A DNA stretch of 49,196 nt, from the NCBI RefSeq assembly GCF_030646015.1, contig NZ_JAUSLT010000097.1, forward strand, positions 1-49,196, written 5' to 3'. Position numbers and translations under genes: made by a program. The notes beneath the pieces are model-generated. The model searched no databases. It worked only from the letters and a program-made list of their open reading frames with translations, and was not told the origin of the DNA. Below are positions 16,152-23,681 of this stretch, piece by piece; the stretch's first letter is position 1, and each line of letters starts with the position of its first letter. Source of the DNA: Bradyrhizobium sp. (GTDB lineage: Bacteria; Pseudomonadota; Alphaproteobacteria; Rhizobiales; Xanthobacteraceae).

Positions 16152-16643
16152 TCAGAGCGAGCGGCTGACCGCCAGCGGGGTGATGTTGGCGCGCCCCGGC
16201 TGCACGCGCTGCCCGGCCGCGCTGTAGGTGTTGGGAATATTGCGGCGCTGGATCTCGGTGTTGACGCCGCGCACGATGCCTTCCGACACCGCATGTGCGG
16301 TAGCCAGTACCGTGAGGTTGACCTGCAGCATGGCGCGAAAGGTGTCGTGATGGCGATGCAGCGAGGTCAGCAGTTCGGGCGCGTTCTGCGTCAGATATTT
16401 CTGGCTGGCTTTCAGATGCGCGACCGCGCCGACGTAGCGGCGTGACAGCTCCGATTTATGCGTCTCCAGCATCATCGCCTCGCGCACCTTGCCGGCGCGC
16501 ACCAGTTCGGTTTCACGCTCGATGACGCCAAGCAGCGTGTTCATCGATTCCAGCAGGTACTCGGCGAGCTTGCGGGCCTCGAGCGGCGTCGATGCGGCCG
16601 GGATCGGGGCGGGCGCCTGCGGCCGTGAAGGTTGCTGGTTCAT
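16152..16643 (-). CDS. FlgN-like flagellar export chaperone
   Basis: 163 residues, largely helical after a Pro/Ala-rich start. The pattern LLESMNTLLGVIERETELV followed by AGKV..AMMLETHKSELSRRY is that of FlgN, which holds FlgK and FlgL for export. A tyrosine/glycine element near the C-terminus (NTYSAAGQR) also fits. Third gene of the leftward flgI operon, 15 nt after the rod-binding gene. FlgN identity is inferred from the helix pattern and gene context, not strong identity. Confidence 0.65.
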   Translation of the reverse strand: MNQQPSRPQAPAPIPAASTPLEARKLAEYLLESMNTLLGVIERETELVRAGKVREAMMLETHKSELSRRYVGAVAHLKASQKYLTQNAPELLTSLHRHHDTFRAMLQVNLTVLATAHAVSEGIVRGVNTEIQRRNIPNTYSAAGQRVQPGRANITPLAVSRSL

Positions 16644-16658
16644 GTCAAAATCCCCTGA

Positions 16659-17021
16659 TTAGCCGGCGCGGTTGGCTTGCTGCAGAATCAGCGTGCGATA
16701 GACGTCGGTTGAAATGCCGATGCCGCCGGCCTTGGCGAAGTTTTTCGAATACTGGTCCGTCAGCATCGAGCGCCACACTCCGGTGCTCTTTGTGTCGCCG
16801 AACGGGCCTTCGCCCTTGATGCCACTGGTCATCTGCGAGAACATCGAATTCAGGAACATCGCCTCGAAGTCCTGCGACGAGGCTTTGGCCTTGGCTTGCT
16901 TCTCCGGCGACACCTTGGTCAGGGCGTCGGCGAGCTGAAAGTCGGGGCGGCCGTAGCGCATCGGCATCGCGGCCTTGGCCGGGTTGCTGCTGGCGGTCGG
17001 GTTGATCAGGCTGTTCGCCAT
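16659..17021 (-). CDS. FlgJ-like rod-binding protein without muramidase domain
   Basis: 120 residues corresponding to the N-terminal rod-binding domain of FlgJ: QDFEAMFLNSMFSQM followed by GEGPFGDTKSTGVWRSML and DQYSKNFAKAGGIG. There is no peptidoglycan hydrolase domain, as is usual in alphaproteobacteria, where a separate SltF-type enzyme is used. The start codon overlaps the flgI stop by one base (TGATG), so translation is coupled. It would act in the periplasm during rod assembly. Confidence 0.9.
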   Translation of the reverse strand: MANSLINPTASSNPAKAAMPMRYGRPDFQLADALTKVSPEKQAKAKASSQDFEAMFLNSMFSQMTSGIKGEGPFGDTKSTGVWRSMLTDQYSKNFAKAGGIGISTDVYRTLILQQANRAG

Positions 17022-18145
17022 CACATCACCTCGATGTCGGCCTGGATCGCGCCGGCGGCCTTGATCGCCTGCAGGATGCTGATCAGGTCGCGCGGGCCGA
17101 TGCCGAGGCCGTTGAGGCCGTCGACCAGCTGTTGCAGCGAGACGCCATCCTTGACCAGCGCGAATTTCTTGCCGTCCTCGGTGACCTTGACGCTGGAGTT
17201 CGGCGTCACCACGGTTCGTCCGCGCGACAGCGGATTGGGCTGGCTGACCTGCGGGCTTTCGGAAATCGAAACGGTGAGGTTGCCCTGCGCCACCGCGACG
17301 GTGGCCACGCGGACGTCGCGGCCCATCACGATGATGCCAGAGCGTTCGTCGATCACGATCTTGGCGGCGAGATCCGGTTCGACCTGCAGCTGCTCGATCT
17401 CGGTCAGGAAGGCGACGACGTTGCCCTTGAATTCGGCCGGGATGCTCATCTGCACGGTGGAGGGATCGATCGGCTCGGCGGTCTTGGCGCCGAGGAAGTC
17501 GTTGACCGCGGCGGCAATGCGCTTGGCGGTGGTGAAGTCGGCGTTGCGCAGCGCGAGGCGCACATTGGGCAGGCGGTTGAGCGCGAATTCGATCTCGCGC
17601 TCGATGATGGCGCCGTTGGCGATGCGGCCGACGGTCGGCACGCCGCGGACCACACTGGCGGCAGCACCTTCGGCGGCAAAACCGGCGACCGCGACCGAGC
17701 CCTGCGCCACCGCATAGACGTTGCCGTCGGCGCCGAGCAGGGGGGTGACGAGCAGGGTGCCGCCTTGCAAATTCTTGGAATCGCCAAGCGCCGAGACGGT
17801 GACGTCCATCCTTGTGCCCTGGGTGCCGAACGCCGGCAGGTTGCCGGTCACCATCACGGCGGCGACGTTGCCGGTGCGGATGGTGGCGCCGCGGATGTTG
17901 ACGCCCATGCGCTCGAGCATCGCCTGCAGCGACTGCTTGGTGAAGGGGATGTTGTTCAGGGTGTCGCCGGTGCCGTTGAGGCCGACGACGAGGCCGTAGC
18001 CGATCAGCTGGTTCTGCCGCACGCCCTCGATATTGGCGAGATCCTTGATCCGGGAGGTCGCGCCGGCGGACATGGACGACAGCACCAGCGCCAATAGCGC
18101 GGCGCATGCCATCTGAAAAACGCTTGCCGAATGAACGCCTGGCAT
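17021..18145 (-). CDS. flgI: Flagellar P-ring protein
   Basis: 374 residues. An N-terminal Sec signal (about residues 1-29, LLALVLSSMSAGATS) precedes the full FlgI domain, with the conserved RIKDLANIEGVRQNQL and GYGLVVGLNGTGD and the C-terminal LVDGLNGLGIGPRDLI. FlgI forms the periplasmic P ring around the rod. First gene of flgI / rod-binding / FlgN-like. A sigma-54 promoter lies 72-87 bp upstream at 18217-18232 with a palindromic enhancer candidate beyond it. Confidence 0.95.
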   Translation of the reverse strand: MPGVHSASVFQMACAALLALVLSSMSAGATSRIKDLANIEGVRQNQLIGYGLVVGLNGTGDTLNNIPFTKQSLQAMLERMGVNIRGATIRTGNVAAVMVTGNLPAFGTQGTRMDVTVSALGDSKNLQGGTLLVTPLLGADGNVYAVAQGSVAVAGFAAEGAAASVVRGVPTVGRIANGAIIEREIEFALNRLPNVRLALRNADFTTAKRIAAAVNDFLGAKTAEPIDPSTVQMSIPAEFKGNVVAFLTEIEQLQVEPDLAAKIVIDERSGIIVMGRDVRVATVAVAQGNLTVSISESPQVSQPNPLSRGRTVVTPNSSVKVTEDGKKFALVKDGVSLQQLVDGLNGLGIGPRDLISILQAIKAAGAIQADIEVM

Positions 18146-18216
18146 CCTCTGCTCCCCGCGAGGTCTCTGATCCGGATCCGCGCATCACTCCCATGACGGC
18201 GATCCGGCAATACCTA

Positions 18217-18232
18217 TGCGAGCCCTGTGCCA
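18217..18232 (-). promoter_or_regulatory. Sigma-54 promoter of flgI
   Basis: On the minus strand TGGCACAGGGCTCGCA gives GG-N10-GC spacing and matches TGGCAC...NTGC(A) except T to C in the -12 box. Start predicted near 18206, about 60 nt before the flgI ATG. Confidence 0.65.
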
Positions 18233-18325
18233 CGCCCATTTTTTGAATATCGCATTGATTCAACGGGATAATTTATGGAACTCGCCGCGCCGCCGGGGGA
18301 CGCGGCGGCGGCGAAACTGCCGCTT

Positions 18326-18344
18326 CCCGGCAAATTCTGCCGGG
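18326..18344. promoter_or_regulatory. FlbD-like enhancer palindrome between flgI and fliX
   Basis: CCCGGCA-AATTC-TGCCGGG is a perfect 7-bp inverted repeat with the same CCCGGCA-N5-TGCC core as the flgE enhancer. It lies about 105 bp upstream of the flgI sigma-54 promoter. It could serve both divergent genes. A TTAACCAC box (18359-18366), one base from the CtrA half-site, lies beside it. Confidence 0.55.
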
Positions 18345-18405
18345 CGATTCACGTTTCGTTAACCACAGGGGGGCGATGCTGCCGCTTACACCGCGAGACC
18401 AAATC

Positions 18406-18816
18406 ATGCGCATCTATGGACCGAACGGCACCACTCTCGGGAGTTCTGCCGGCAACGCCAAGCGAAGCTCGTCGACCGGTTTTTCGCTGCCGGAGGCGGC
18501 CACGGCGGCCGAGACCCGCTCCGCCGCCCCGCCGAAAGCGGCCGGCAACATCGATGCGCTGCTGGCGCTGCAGGGTGTCGAGGATCCCACCGAGCGCCGC
18601 AAACGTTCGGTGCAGCGCGGTAGAGGCGCGCTCGACGTGCTGGATGACCTCAAACTCGGGCTGTTGTCGGGCAATTTCGACGCTTCCACCGTCAACCGGC
18701 TGCGCGCCGCCGCCGCCAACCTGAAATCCTCCTCCGGCGACCCCGGGCTCGACGCGGTTCTGTCCGAGATCGAACTGCGGGTCGAAGTCGAACTGGCCAA
18801 AGCCGGGCAGTTCTGA
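18406..18816 (+). CDS. fliX: Flagellar assembly regulator FliX
   Basis: 136 residues from the start MRIYGPNGTT, which matches the beginning of FliX proteins; an upstream in-frame ATG at 18376 is possible but adds an unconserved extension. The C-terminal helical part (GNIDALLALQGVEDPTERRK, then RGALDVLDDLKLGLLSG) is typical. FliX couples completion of the basal body to activation of the sigma-54 activator FlbD in Caulobacter. Its presence fits the FlbD-like enhancers seen here. flbD itself is not in this window. Confidence 0.9.
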   Translation: MRIYGPNGTTLGSSAGNAKRSSSTGFSLPEAATAAETRSAAPPKAAGNIDALLALQGVEDPTERRKRSVQRGRGALDVLDDLKLGLLSGNFDASTVNRLRAAAANLKSSSGDPGLDAVLSEIELRVEVELAKAGQF

Positions 18817-19002
18817 CCGGGCGAGCGGTTTTTCACAGGTTCCTGCGCGAAACCCTGGTGAATTCCCTGAGAAACCCTTGTGAAACCCTTGCGCCGGCAG
18901 GCTTTCCCGTTTCGAGCGATATTGTCTGTCACAACACGCCGCTATATAAGGCGCGCGCGGACGGACCGTTTCCGCCCGCCTTGCACGTGAAATGGGCTGG
19001 CC

Positions 19003-19413
19003 TTGGAAAAGTTGAAGAACTATCGACCGACCGAAAAAGAGCCTTTCATGAACGACCGCCAGCGCGAATATTTTCGCGGCAAGCTGCTGGCATGGAAGGA
19101 CGAAATCCTGCGCGAATCCCGCATTACGCTGCAGACGCTGCAGGAAGAGAACGTCAACCACCCCGACCTCGCCGATCGGGCCTCGTCGGAAACCGACCGC
19201 GCCATCGAGCTGCGCGCCCGCGACCGCCAGCGCAAGCTGATCTCCAAGATCGACGCCGCGCTGCAGCGCATCGAAGACAACACCTACGGCTATTGCGAGG
19301 AGACCGGCGAGCCGATCTCGCTGAAGCGGCTCGAAGCCCGCCCGATCGCGACGCTGTCGGTGGAAGCCCAGGAGCGTCACGAGAAACGCGAGAAAGTCTA
19401 TCGCGACGAGTAG
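19003..19413 (+). CDS. dksA: RNA polymerase-binding transcription factor DksA
   Basis: 136 residues from a TTG start; the next ATG (19048) would remove the conserved NYRPTEKEPFMNDRQREYF segment, and an in-frame stop at 18988-18990 limits the 5' end. The coiled coil with the acidic tip (NHPDLADRASSETDRA) is intact. Of the four zinc ligands C-x2-C-x17-C-x2-C only C98 remains; the others are T101, S119 and A122. Such cysteine-poor DksA proteins are known and functional in alphaproteobacteria. It modulates transcription with ppGpp. A weak terminator hairpin follows. Confidence 0.93.
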   Translation: MEKLKNYRPTEKEPFMNDRQREYFRGKLLAWKDEILRESRITLQTLQEENVNHPDLADRASSETDRAIELRARDRQRKLISKIDAALQRIEDNTYGYCEETGEPISLKRLEARPIATLSVEAQERHEKREKVYRDE

Positions 19414-19417
19414 AATG

Positions 19418-19441
19418 TGGCCGCCGCGTGCGGTCATTTTG
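19418..19441 (+). terminator. Probable terminator after dksA
   Basis: Stem TGGCCGC / GCGGTCA (one G-T pair), loop CGCGT, followed by TTTTGTTG. A modest intrinsic terminator. Confidence 0.5.
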
Positions 19442-19467
19442 TTGAGTCGAACTGAAAGCCGCCGCCG

Positions 19468-20253
19468 ATGGACAACATTCTCGCGGCCGCCCAGATCATC
19501 GCTGCCGCCCGCCGCGGCCGCGTGCCGCTGAATTCGCTTGACGCCGCCGTCGCGCCGCATGACGAGGCCGAAGGCTACCAAATTCAGCGCGCGGTGCACG
19601 ATCTGCTGCTGCCGCAATTCGGCGCCATGGTCGGCTACAAGATCGGCTGCACCAGCGCGGTGATGCAGCAATATCTCGGCATTCCCCATCCCTGCGGCGG
19701 CGGCGTCTTTGCCAAAGGCGTTCATGACAGCGGCGCGCAACTAGCTGCGGCCGATTTCGTCCGGGTCGGCGTCGAATGCGAGATCGCCGTCAAACTCGCG
19801 CGCGACATGCCGCCGTCGGAGGCGCCGTTCACGGCCGAGTGGGTGGCCGAGGCGATCGAGGCCTATTTTCCCGCGATCGAGATCGTCGACGACCGCTACG
19901 TCAACTGGGAGACGATGGGCGCGCCGACTTTGGTGGCGGATGATTTCTTCGCCGCCGGCTGCGTGCTCGGCGAGCCGGTGTCGCGCACCAAGGCGCCCGA
20001 TCTGCGAGCCGTGACCGGCCGCGCCATCATCAACGGCAAGGAAGCCGGGCAGGGCACCGGCGCCGATGTGCTCGGCCATCCCCACAATGCGCTGGCCTGG
20101 CTCGCCAACCATCTCGCGTCAGAAGGAAAAGGTCTGCACGCCGGGCAGATCGTGCTGACGGGGAGCCTGGTCAAGACGGTGTGGCTCAACGCGGGCGATA
20201 AAGTGACGATGGAGTTGTCGGGGCTGGGGAACGTGAGCGTGACCTTCGCATGA
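19468..20253 (+). CDS. 2-keto-4-pentenoate hydratase family protein
   Basis: 261 residues of the MhpD-like branch of the fumarylacetoacetate hydrolase superfamily. Recognisable segments are GAMVGYKIGCTSAVMQQYLG, the metal-binding region VGVECEIAVKLARDMP with ECE-type glutamates, and the C-terminal GQIVLTGSLVKTVWLNAGD. These enzymes hydrate 2-oxo-pent-4-enoate in aromatic meta-cleavage pathways, but no other pathway genes are nearby, so the substrate is uncertain. It follows dksA by 54 nt, separated by a weak terminator. Confidence 0.88.
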   Translation: MDNILAAAQIIAAARRGRVPLNSLDAAVAPHDEAEGYQIQRAVHDLLLPQFGAMVGYKIGCTSAVMQQYLGIPHPCGGGVFAKGVHDSGAQLAAADFVRVGVECEIAVKLARDMPPSEAPFTAEWVAEAIEAYFPAIEIVDDRYVNWETMGAPTLVADDFFAAGCVLGEPVSRTKAPDLRAVTGRAIINGKEAGQGTGADVLGHPHNALAWLANHLASEGKGLHAGQIVLTGSLVKTVWLNAGDKVTMELSGLGNVSVTFA

Positions 20254-20277
20254 AGCGATCCGGTCCCCTGGCAGGTT

Positions 20278-20389
20278 CGTAGCCCGGATCGAGCCAACGG
20301 CTCGGCGCGAAGCGTCGAGCGTTGGCGCAATCCGGGGCCGGCGTCGCGTGTTGCTCCCCGGATTTCGCAAGGGCTCCATCCGGGCTACG
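20278..20389. repeat. Dispersed palindromic repeat (copy 1)
   Basis: A 112-bp element bounded by perfect 12-bp inverted ends CGTAGCCCGGAT / ATCCGGGCTACG, with internal inverted pieces around AATCCGGGG and CCCCGGATT. A second element with the same ends is at 21479-21620. No coding capacity. This is a REP/MITE-like family common in this bacterial group. Confidence 0.8.
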
Positions 20390-20421
20390 GGACTGATCCG
20401 CCGCGTACCGCCGCCGCCTGG

Positions 20422-20742
20422 TTACGCCGCCAGGCACCGTTCTGCCGAATGCAGCCGATAGGGTTTGCCGCCGGGCGGGCGAGGCCCGCCATCGAGCTCG
20501 CAAAGGGCCTCCAGAATTTCATCGATCGTCACCGGCGTCTTCAGACCCGCCGGCGCGCGCAGCGCGGGGCATGAGGCGATCGCGCTGGCATCGGATGCCC
20601 AGGATGCGAGGATGGCTCGCTTCTCGGTCAGGCTCAGCGAGGGATGGGACACGACGTCCCTGGGATGATCGAACAGCGTGCCGGGGTGAAGCAGCGCGTG
20701 GATGTCGAACACATTGTCATCGAAAGCGGTCGTCGGCCGCAT
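20422..20742 (-). CDS. Unknown 106-residue protein downstream of hsp20
   Basis: Not recognised as a named family. The start MRPTTAFDD is chosen because GGAGG lies just upstream; an earlier ATG lies within that ribosome site. The sequence has a conserved-looking core, HALLHPGTLFDHPRDVVSHP then LSLTEKRAILASWASDA, reminiscent of small rhizobial proteins encoded beside small heat-shock genes. No signal or membrane segment. It starts 82 nt after hsp20 on the same strand, so it may be heat-induced with it. Confidence 0.78.
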   Translation of the reverse strand: MRPTTAFDDNVFDIHALLHPGTLFDHPRDVVSHPSLSLTEKRAILASWASDASAIASCPALRAPAGLKTPVTIDEILEALCELDGGPRPPGGKPYRLHSAERCLAA

Positions 20743-20824
20743 GGTCTCCTCCATTTCATAGACGAGGGTGGAATGCCGCGCGCTGTATTGCGCGCGGCAT
20801 CGTCAAGGGATTTGTCCGGCCGTT

Positions 20825-21280
20825 TCAGGCCGCTCTGGCTTCGAGCTGCTGGACGTTGCCGGCGGGGGCACCGCTGATGGCGATGCGCCGCGGCTTCATG
20901 GCTTCGGGAATCTCCCGAACCAGTTCGATTCTCAGCAGGCCATTGTCGAATGTCGCGCCCTTGACCACGACGTGGTCGGCAAGACTGTACTGGCGCTTGA
21001 AGCTCCGGGTCGAAATACCCCGGTACAGAAACTCGCGTTCGACCTTCTCGGGCTTGTGCCCTTCGATGGTGACCACGTTCTGCTCCGCCGTGACCGAGAT
21101 CTCGTCGGGCGAGAAGCCCGCAACCGCGAGCGAAATCTGGTAGCGGTCGTCGGCAAGCCGCTCGATGTTGTAGGGCGGATAATTGTCTTCGCCGGCCCGC
21201 TGGGCGGCCTCGGCGAGGTCGAACAGGCGGTCGAAGCCGATGGTCGAACGCCAGAGGGGCGAAAAGTCGTAGGTGCGCAT
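20825..21280 (-). CDS. Small heat-shock protein (Hsp20 family)
   Basis: 151 residues starting MRTYDFSPLWRSTIGFDRLF, a class typical of rhizobial sHSPs; GGAGG 8 nt upstream supports this ATG over one 15 nt earlier. The alpha-crystallin domain spans about residues 35-130 (NIERLADDRYQISLAVAGF, EFLYRGISTRSFKRQYSL, ending in a GLLRIELVREIP strand). It is an ATP-independent holdase in the cytosol. Upstream lies a ROSE-like thermometer leader and a promoter with a CTTGAAA -35 element. Confidence 0.95.
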   Translation of the reverse strand: MRTYDFSPLWRSTIGFDRLFDLAEAAQRAGEDNYPPYNIERLADDRYQISLAVAGFSPDEISVTAEQNVVTIEGHKPEKVEREFLYRGISTRSFKRQYSLADHVVVKGATFDNGLLRIELVREIPEAMKPRRIAISGAPAGNVQQLEARAA

Positions 21281-21388
21281 AGCCAAATCCTCCAATGAGC
21301 AAGTTGGTTACGAGCGGCACCGGACACGTTTCCGGTGCCCGTCTCAATCCGGGCCCGAAGGGCGCCCGGACGCCACCTCACGGTGGCG
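21281..21388 (-). promoter_or_regulatory. ROSE-like RNA thermometer in the hsp20 leader
   Basis: The ~108-nt leader holds a series of hairpins: GCCACC/GGTGGC, CCGGGC/GCCCGG and GGCACCGG/CCGGTGCC. A final stem pairs CCAACTTGCTC with the Shine-Dalgarno region GAGGATTTGG. In that stem TTGCT opposes the ribosome site with a G-G mismatch and an unpaired C, the hallmark of ROSE elements known from Bradyrhizobium sHSP genes. Heating would melt it and free GGAGG. Confidence 0.72.
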
Positions 21389-21396
21389 ACAAAAAA

Positions 21397-21423
21397 ATTA
21401 GCAAAGCGCGATTTGGTTTCAAG
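21397..21423 (-). promoter_or_regulatory. Putative heat-shock promoter of hsp20
   Basis: On the minus strand CTTGAAA (21423-21417) is followed after about 14-17 nt by GCTAAT (21402-21397), placing the start near 21388. The -35 fits RpoH-type promoters, the -10 fits poorly, so the sigma factor is uncertain. Confidence 0.4.
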
Positions 21424-21478
21424 GGGATCGCGAAAAATTTTTTGAAGGCGCGTCGCGCGGTATCATTGGTAACAGTTC

Positions 21479-21620
21479 CGTAGCCCGGATGGAGCCAGCA
21501 GATCGCGCGGATGCGCGGGCCGGAGGCGTAATCCGGGAAACCGCCGGCCGCCGACGCACTGCCCCGGATTGTGCCAACGGGCGGCGCGTTGCGCCGACCG
21601 TTGCCTCCATCCGGGCTACG
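21479..21620. repeat. Dispersed palindromic repeat (copy 2)
   Basis: 142 bp bounded by 16-bp perfect inverted ends CGTAGCCCGGATGGAG / CTCCATCCGGGCTACG, the same family as 20278-20389. Non-coding. Confidence 0.8.
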
Positions 21621-21636
21621 CCCGCTTGAAGATGCG

Positions 21637-21771
21637 TTCCCCGGATGCTGCGCAGCACGCGCCTCTTGCGCGTGGTGCGCTGCTGATCCGGGGTCCATCG
21701 GTGTCGCAATAGATCGTGGGTCCCGGCTCTGCGGAGCAGCGTTTCACGCTGCACTGCGTCCGGGACACGAT
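21637..21771. repeat. Additional inverted repeats in the same intergenic region
   Basis: Two further foldback units follow copy 2: CCCCGGATGCTGC... to ...GCTGATCCGGGG (about 21639-21693), and GTCCCGGCTCTGC... to ...GCGTCCGGGAC (about 21720-21766). The whole 21281-21890 gap therefore carries an RNA thermometer plus stacked palindromes and no gene. Confidence 0.6.
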
Positions 21772-21890
21772 TCCATCCATCCTGCAACTCGCCTCTTTCC
21801 TGCCGGTGAACGGCGGACTACGCTTGGCCTGTCGCAACAATGGGGGTTGCCGGCCAATCAAGCAAAAACGCTGATCATGGAGGGAAGGTG

Positions 21891-22886
21891 ATGCCGTCGC
21901 CCACGCCTGTGAACCGCCGCCAATTGCTGGCCTTGCTCGGCGGATCGATCGCCGCGCCGCTATTGCCCGACATCGCGTTCGCGCAGGAGGCCTGGCCGAC
22001 AAGGACGGTGCGCTACGTCAACGGCTTTCCGGCCGGCGGCGCCACCGATACGCTGTCGCGCATTCTCTGCCAGAAGATGAGCGAGCTTTCCGGACAGTCC
22101 TTCGTGGTCGAGAACCGGGGAGGGGCCGGCGGCGTGCTGGGCGGCGATGCGGTGGCGAAATCGCCGCCGGACGGCTACACGCTCGGCCTTGGCGGCATCG
22201 CCACCAACGTGCTGGCGATCGGGACCTACGCCAAATTGCCCTATGACCCGCGCGACGGTTTTACGTTTATCGGCGGCATGTGGCAGCTGCCGAATATCCT
22301 CTGCGCCAGGAAGGATCTGGCATTCACGGACCTGAAGGATTTGCTGGCGACCTTCAGGAAGGAGCCTGGCAAATACACCTACGCCTCGGCGGGCTTCGGC
22401 ACCACGCTGCATCTGTCCGGCGAGATGATGAACAGCATGGCCGGGGTGCAGGTGAACCACATTCCCTACAAGGGGGCAGGACCGGCGCTGACCGATCTCC
22501 TGGGTGGCCGAGTCGATCTGTTGTTCGACAATCTGCCGGGCTCGCTGCCGAGCGTGCGCGGCGGACAGATCAGGCCGGTCGCCGTCACCTCGCGGGCGCG
22601 CATCGCCGATCTGCCGGATGTGCCGGCGATGGCCGAAGTGCTGCCGGGATATGAGATGACCTCATGGACCGCCATGGTCGGACCGCCCGACATGAAGCCC
22701 GAGCTGGTGGCGCAGATCAATGCGCTGACCAACAAGGCGCTGGCCGACCCCGGGTTGAAAGCGCGCTACGCCGACCTCGGGGCGTCGCCGATGCCGACCT
22801 CGCCGGCCGAGATGAAGGCCTTTCGTGCCAGCGAAGAGGCGCGGCTGCTGCCGATCATGAAGGCGGCCGGGATCAAGCCGGGCTGA
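21891..22886 (+). CDS. Tripartite tricarboxylate transporter substrate-binding protein (Bug/TctC)
   Basis: 331 residues. The start at 21891 has GGAGGG six nt upstream. A signal with twin arginine (NRRQLLALLGG) ends near FAQEAWP, so Tat or Sec export to the periplasm is likely. The Bug fold follows: GFPAGGATDTLSR, VVENRGGAGGVLGGDAVAKS and HIPYKGAGPALTDLLGG line the ligand pocket. These proteins bind carboxylates. No tctA/tctB membrane genes are nearby, so it is an orphan receptor, common in this family. Confidence 0.92.
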   Translation: MPSPTPVNRRQLLALLGGSIAAPLLPDIAFAQEAWPTRTVRYVNGFPAGGATDTLSRILCQKMSELSGQSFVVENRGGAGGVLGGDAVAKSPPDGYTLGLGGIATNVLAIGTYAKLPYDPRDGFTFIGGMWQLPNILCARKDLAFTDLKDLLATFRKEPGKYTYASAGFGTTLHLSGEMMNSMAGVQVNHIPYKGAGPALTDLLGGRVDLLFDNLPGSLPSVRGGQIRPVAVTSRARIADLPDVPAMAEVLPGYEMTSWTAMVGPPDMKPELVAQINALTNKALADPGLKARYADLGASPMPTSPAEMKAFRASEEARLLPIMKAAGIKPG

Positions 22887-22913
22887 AAGTGTTCAGCCGG
22901 GCTGAAAGCGTTG
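22876..22913. repeat. 19-bp tandem duplication over a stop codon
   Basis: AGCCGGGCTGAAAG(T/C)GTT is repeated at 22876-22894 and 22895-22913 with 17 of 19 bases equal. The first copy contains the stop codon of the substrate-binding protein. Confidence 0.75.
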
Positions 22914-22985
22914 CGGCGCAAGCCGGCGCGCGGAACCAATTTCCGTCTGATCGATTGCCTGCGGGTAAGACGGAGATATCAAGCC

Positions 22986-23234
22986 ATGAATGACCAGACC
23001 TCACAGCCGCCCTACGTCTATGATGGCCTGGACCCCGTGCCGGAGCCGAAATCCACCATCGCGGAAGTTTCCGACGCGGTGAAGGGCGCGGCCCACCGGG
23101 TCTCCGACGCCATCGAGTCCGGCCGCAAACCCGGAATGCCGCTCAGCATCCTCGCCAACATCGCCCGCGAAGCGCCGCTCGGCTCGCTGCTGGTGGCGTT
23201 CCTGCTCGGTGTGGCCGTGGCCCGGCGGCGGTAG
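22986..23234 (+). CDS. Small membrane-anchored protein, ElaB/YqjD-like
   Basis: 82 residues. A Pro-rich N-terminus is followed by an amphipathic helix (EVSDAVKGAAHRVSDAIESG) and a C-terminal hydrophobic anchor ending in basic residues (APLGSLLVAFLLGVAVARRR). This arrangement resembles ElaB/YqjD/DUF883 proteins, inner-membrane proteins that can bind ribosomes in stationary phase. The similarity is architectural; function is not established. Confidence 0.7.
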   Translation: MNDQTSQPPYVYDGLDPVPEPKSTIAEVSDAVKGAAHRVSDAIESGRKPGMPLSILANIAREAPLGSLLVAFLLGVAVARRR

Positions 23235-23390
23235 AACGGCAGCGTGCGCCCGCAACGGTTTCTTAACCGGGAACCCATCGCGACGGCATCCGGCGCGCAT
23301 TGTTTCGATAAATTTCAGGACTATCGGCCTTAACTGCGACGCGGCGTTTGCGCGCGTCGCGATATCGATTTTCCCGGATGATCCCCATCA

Positions 23391-23645
23391 ATGGACGATT
23401 CAGTTCAGGTCTGCTGCACCCGATGCAGGAATGTGTTCAGGGACCGGGCGCGCCGGGTCCAGGCCGGCTATTCCAGGCAGTGTCCCTGTTGCGAGGTGGT
23501 GTTGTTCTTCGAGGAAACCTCCCTCGACAAAAATATCAAGCGCGCTTTGACCTCGGCGCGCGGCCTGCGCAAGGTGTTGCGGGAGATCGAAGCCGCCGGT
23601 CCGCGCAAGGCGAAGGCTGTGCCGGCGGGCCGCAGGTCGTATTGA
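23391..23645 (+). CDS. Small zinc-ribbon-like protein
   Basis: 84 residues with two cysteine pairs: VCCTRCRNVF (C8/C9, C12) and RQCPCCEVVLFFEE (C31-C34 region), a likely zinc ribbon. The C-terminal half is basic and helical (IKRALTSARGLRKVLREIE). No family name recognised. Located between a small membrane protein and the convergent vapC gene. The start is a simple ATG without a strong ribosome site. Confidence 0.65.
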   Translation: MDDSVQVCCTRCRNVFRDRARRVQAGYSRQCPCCEVVLFFEETSLDKNIKRALTSARGLRKVLREIEAAGPRKAKAVPAGRRSY

Positions 23646-23681
23646 GACGAATGCGTGTGAGCACGCATTGCGCTCCGACGT

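Noticed and set aside
16659..18263. 534-codon continuous frame spanning the rod-binding gene and flgI
   Set aside because: Only the last 120 codons are the real rod-binding protein; upstream it runs through flgI in the wrong frame, and the TGATG junction gives the true start.
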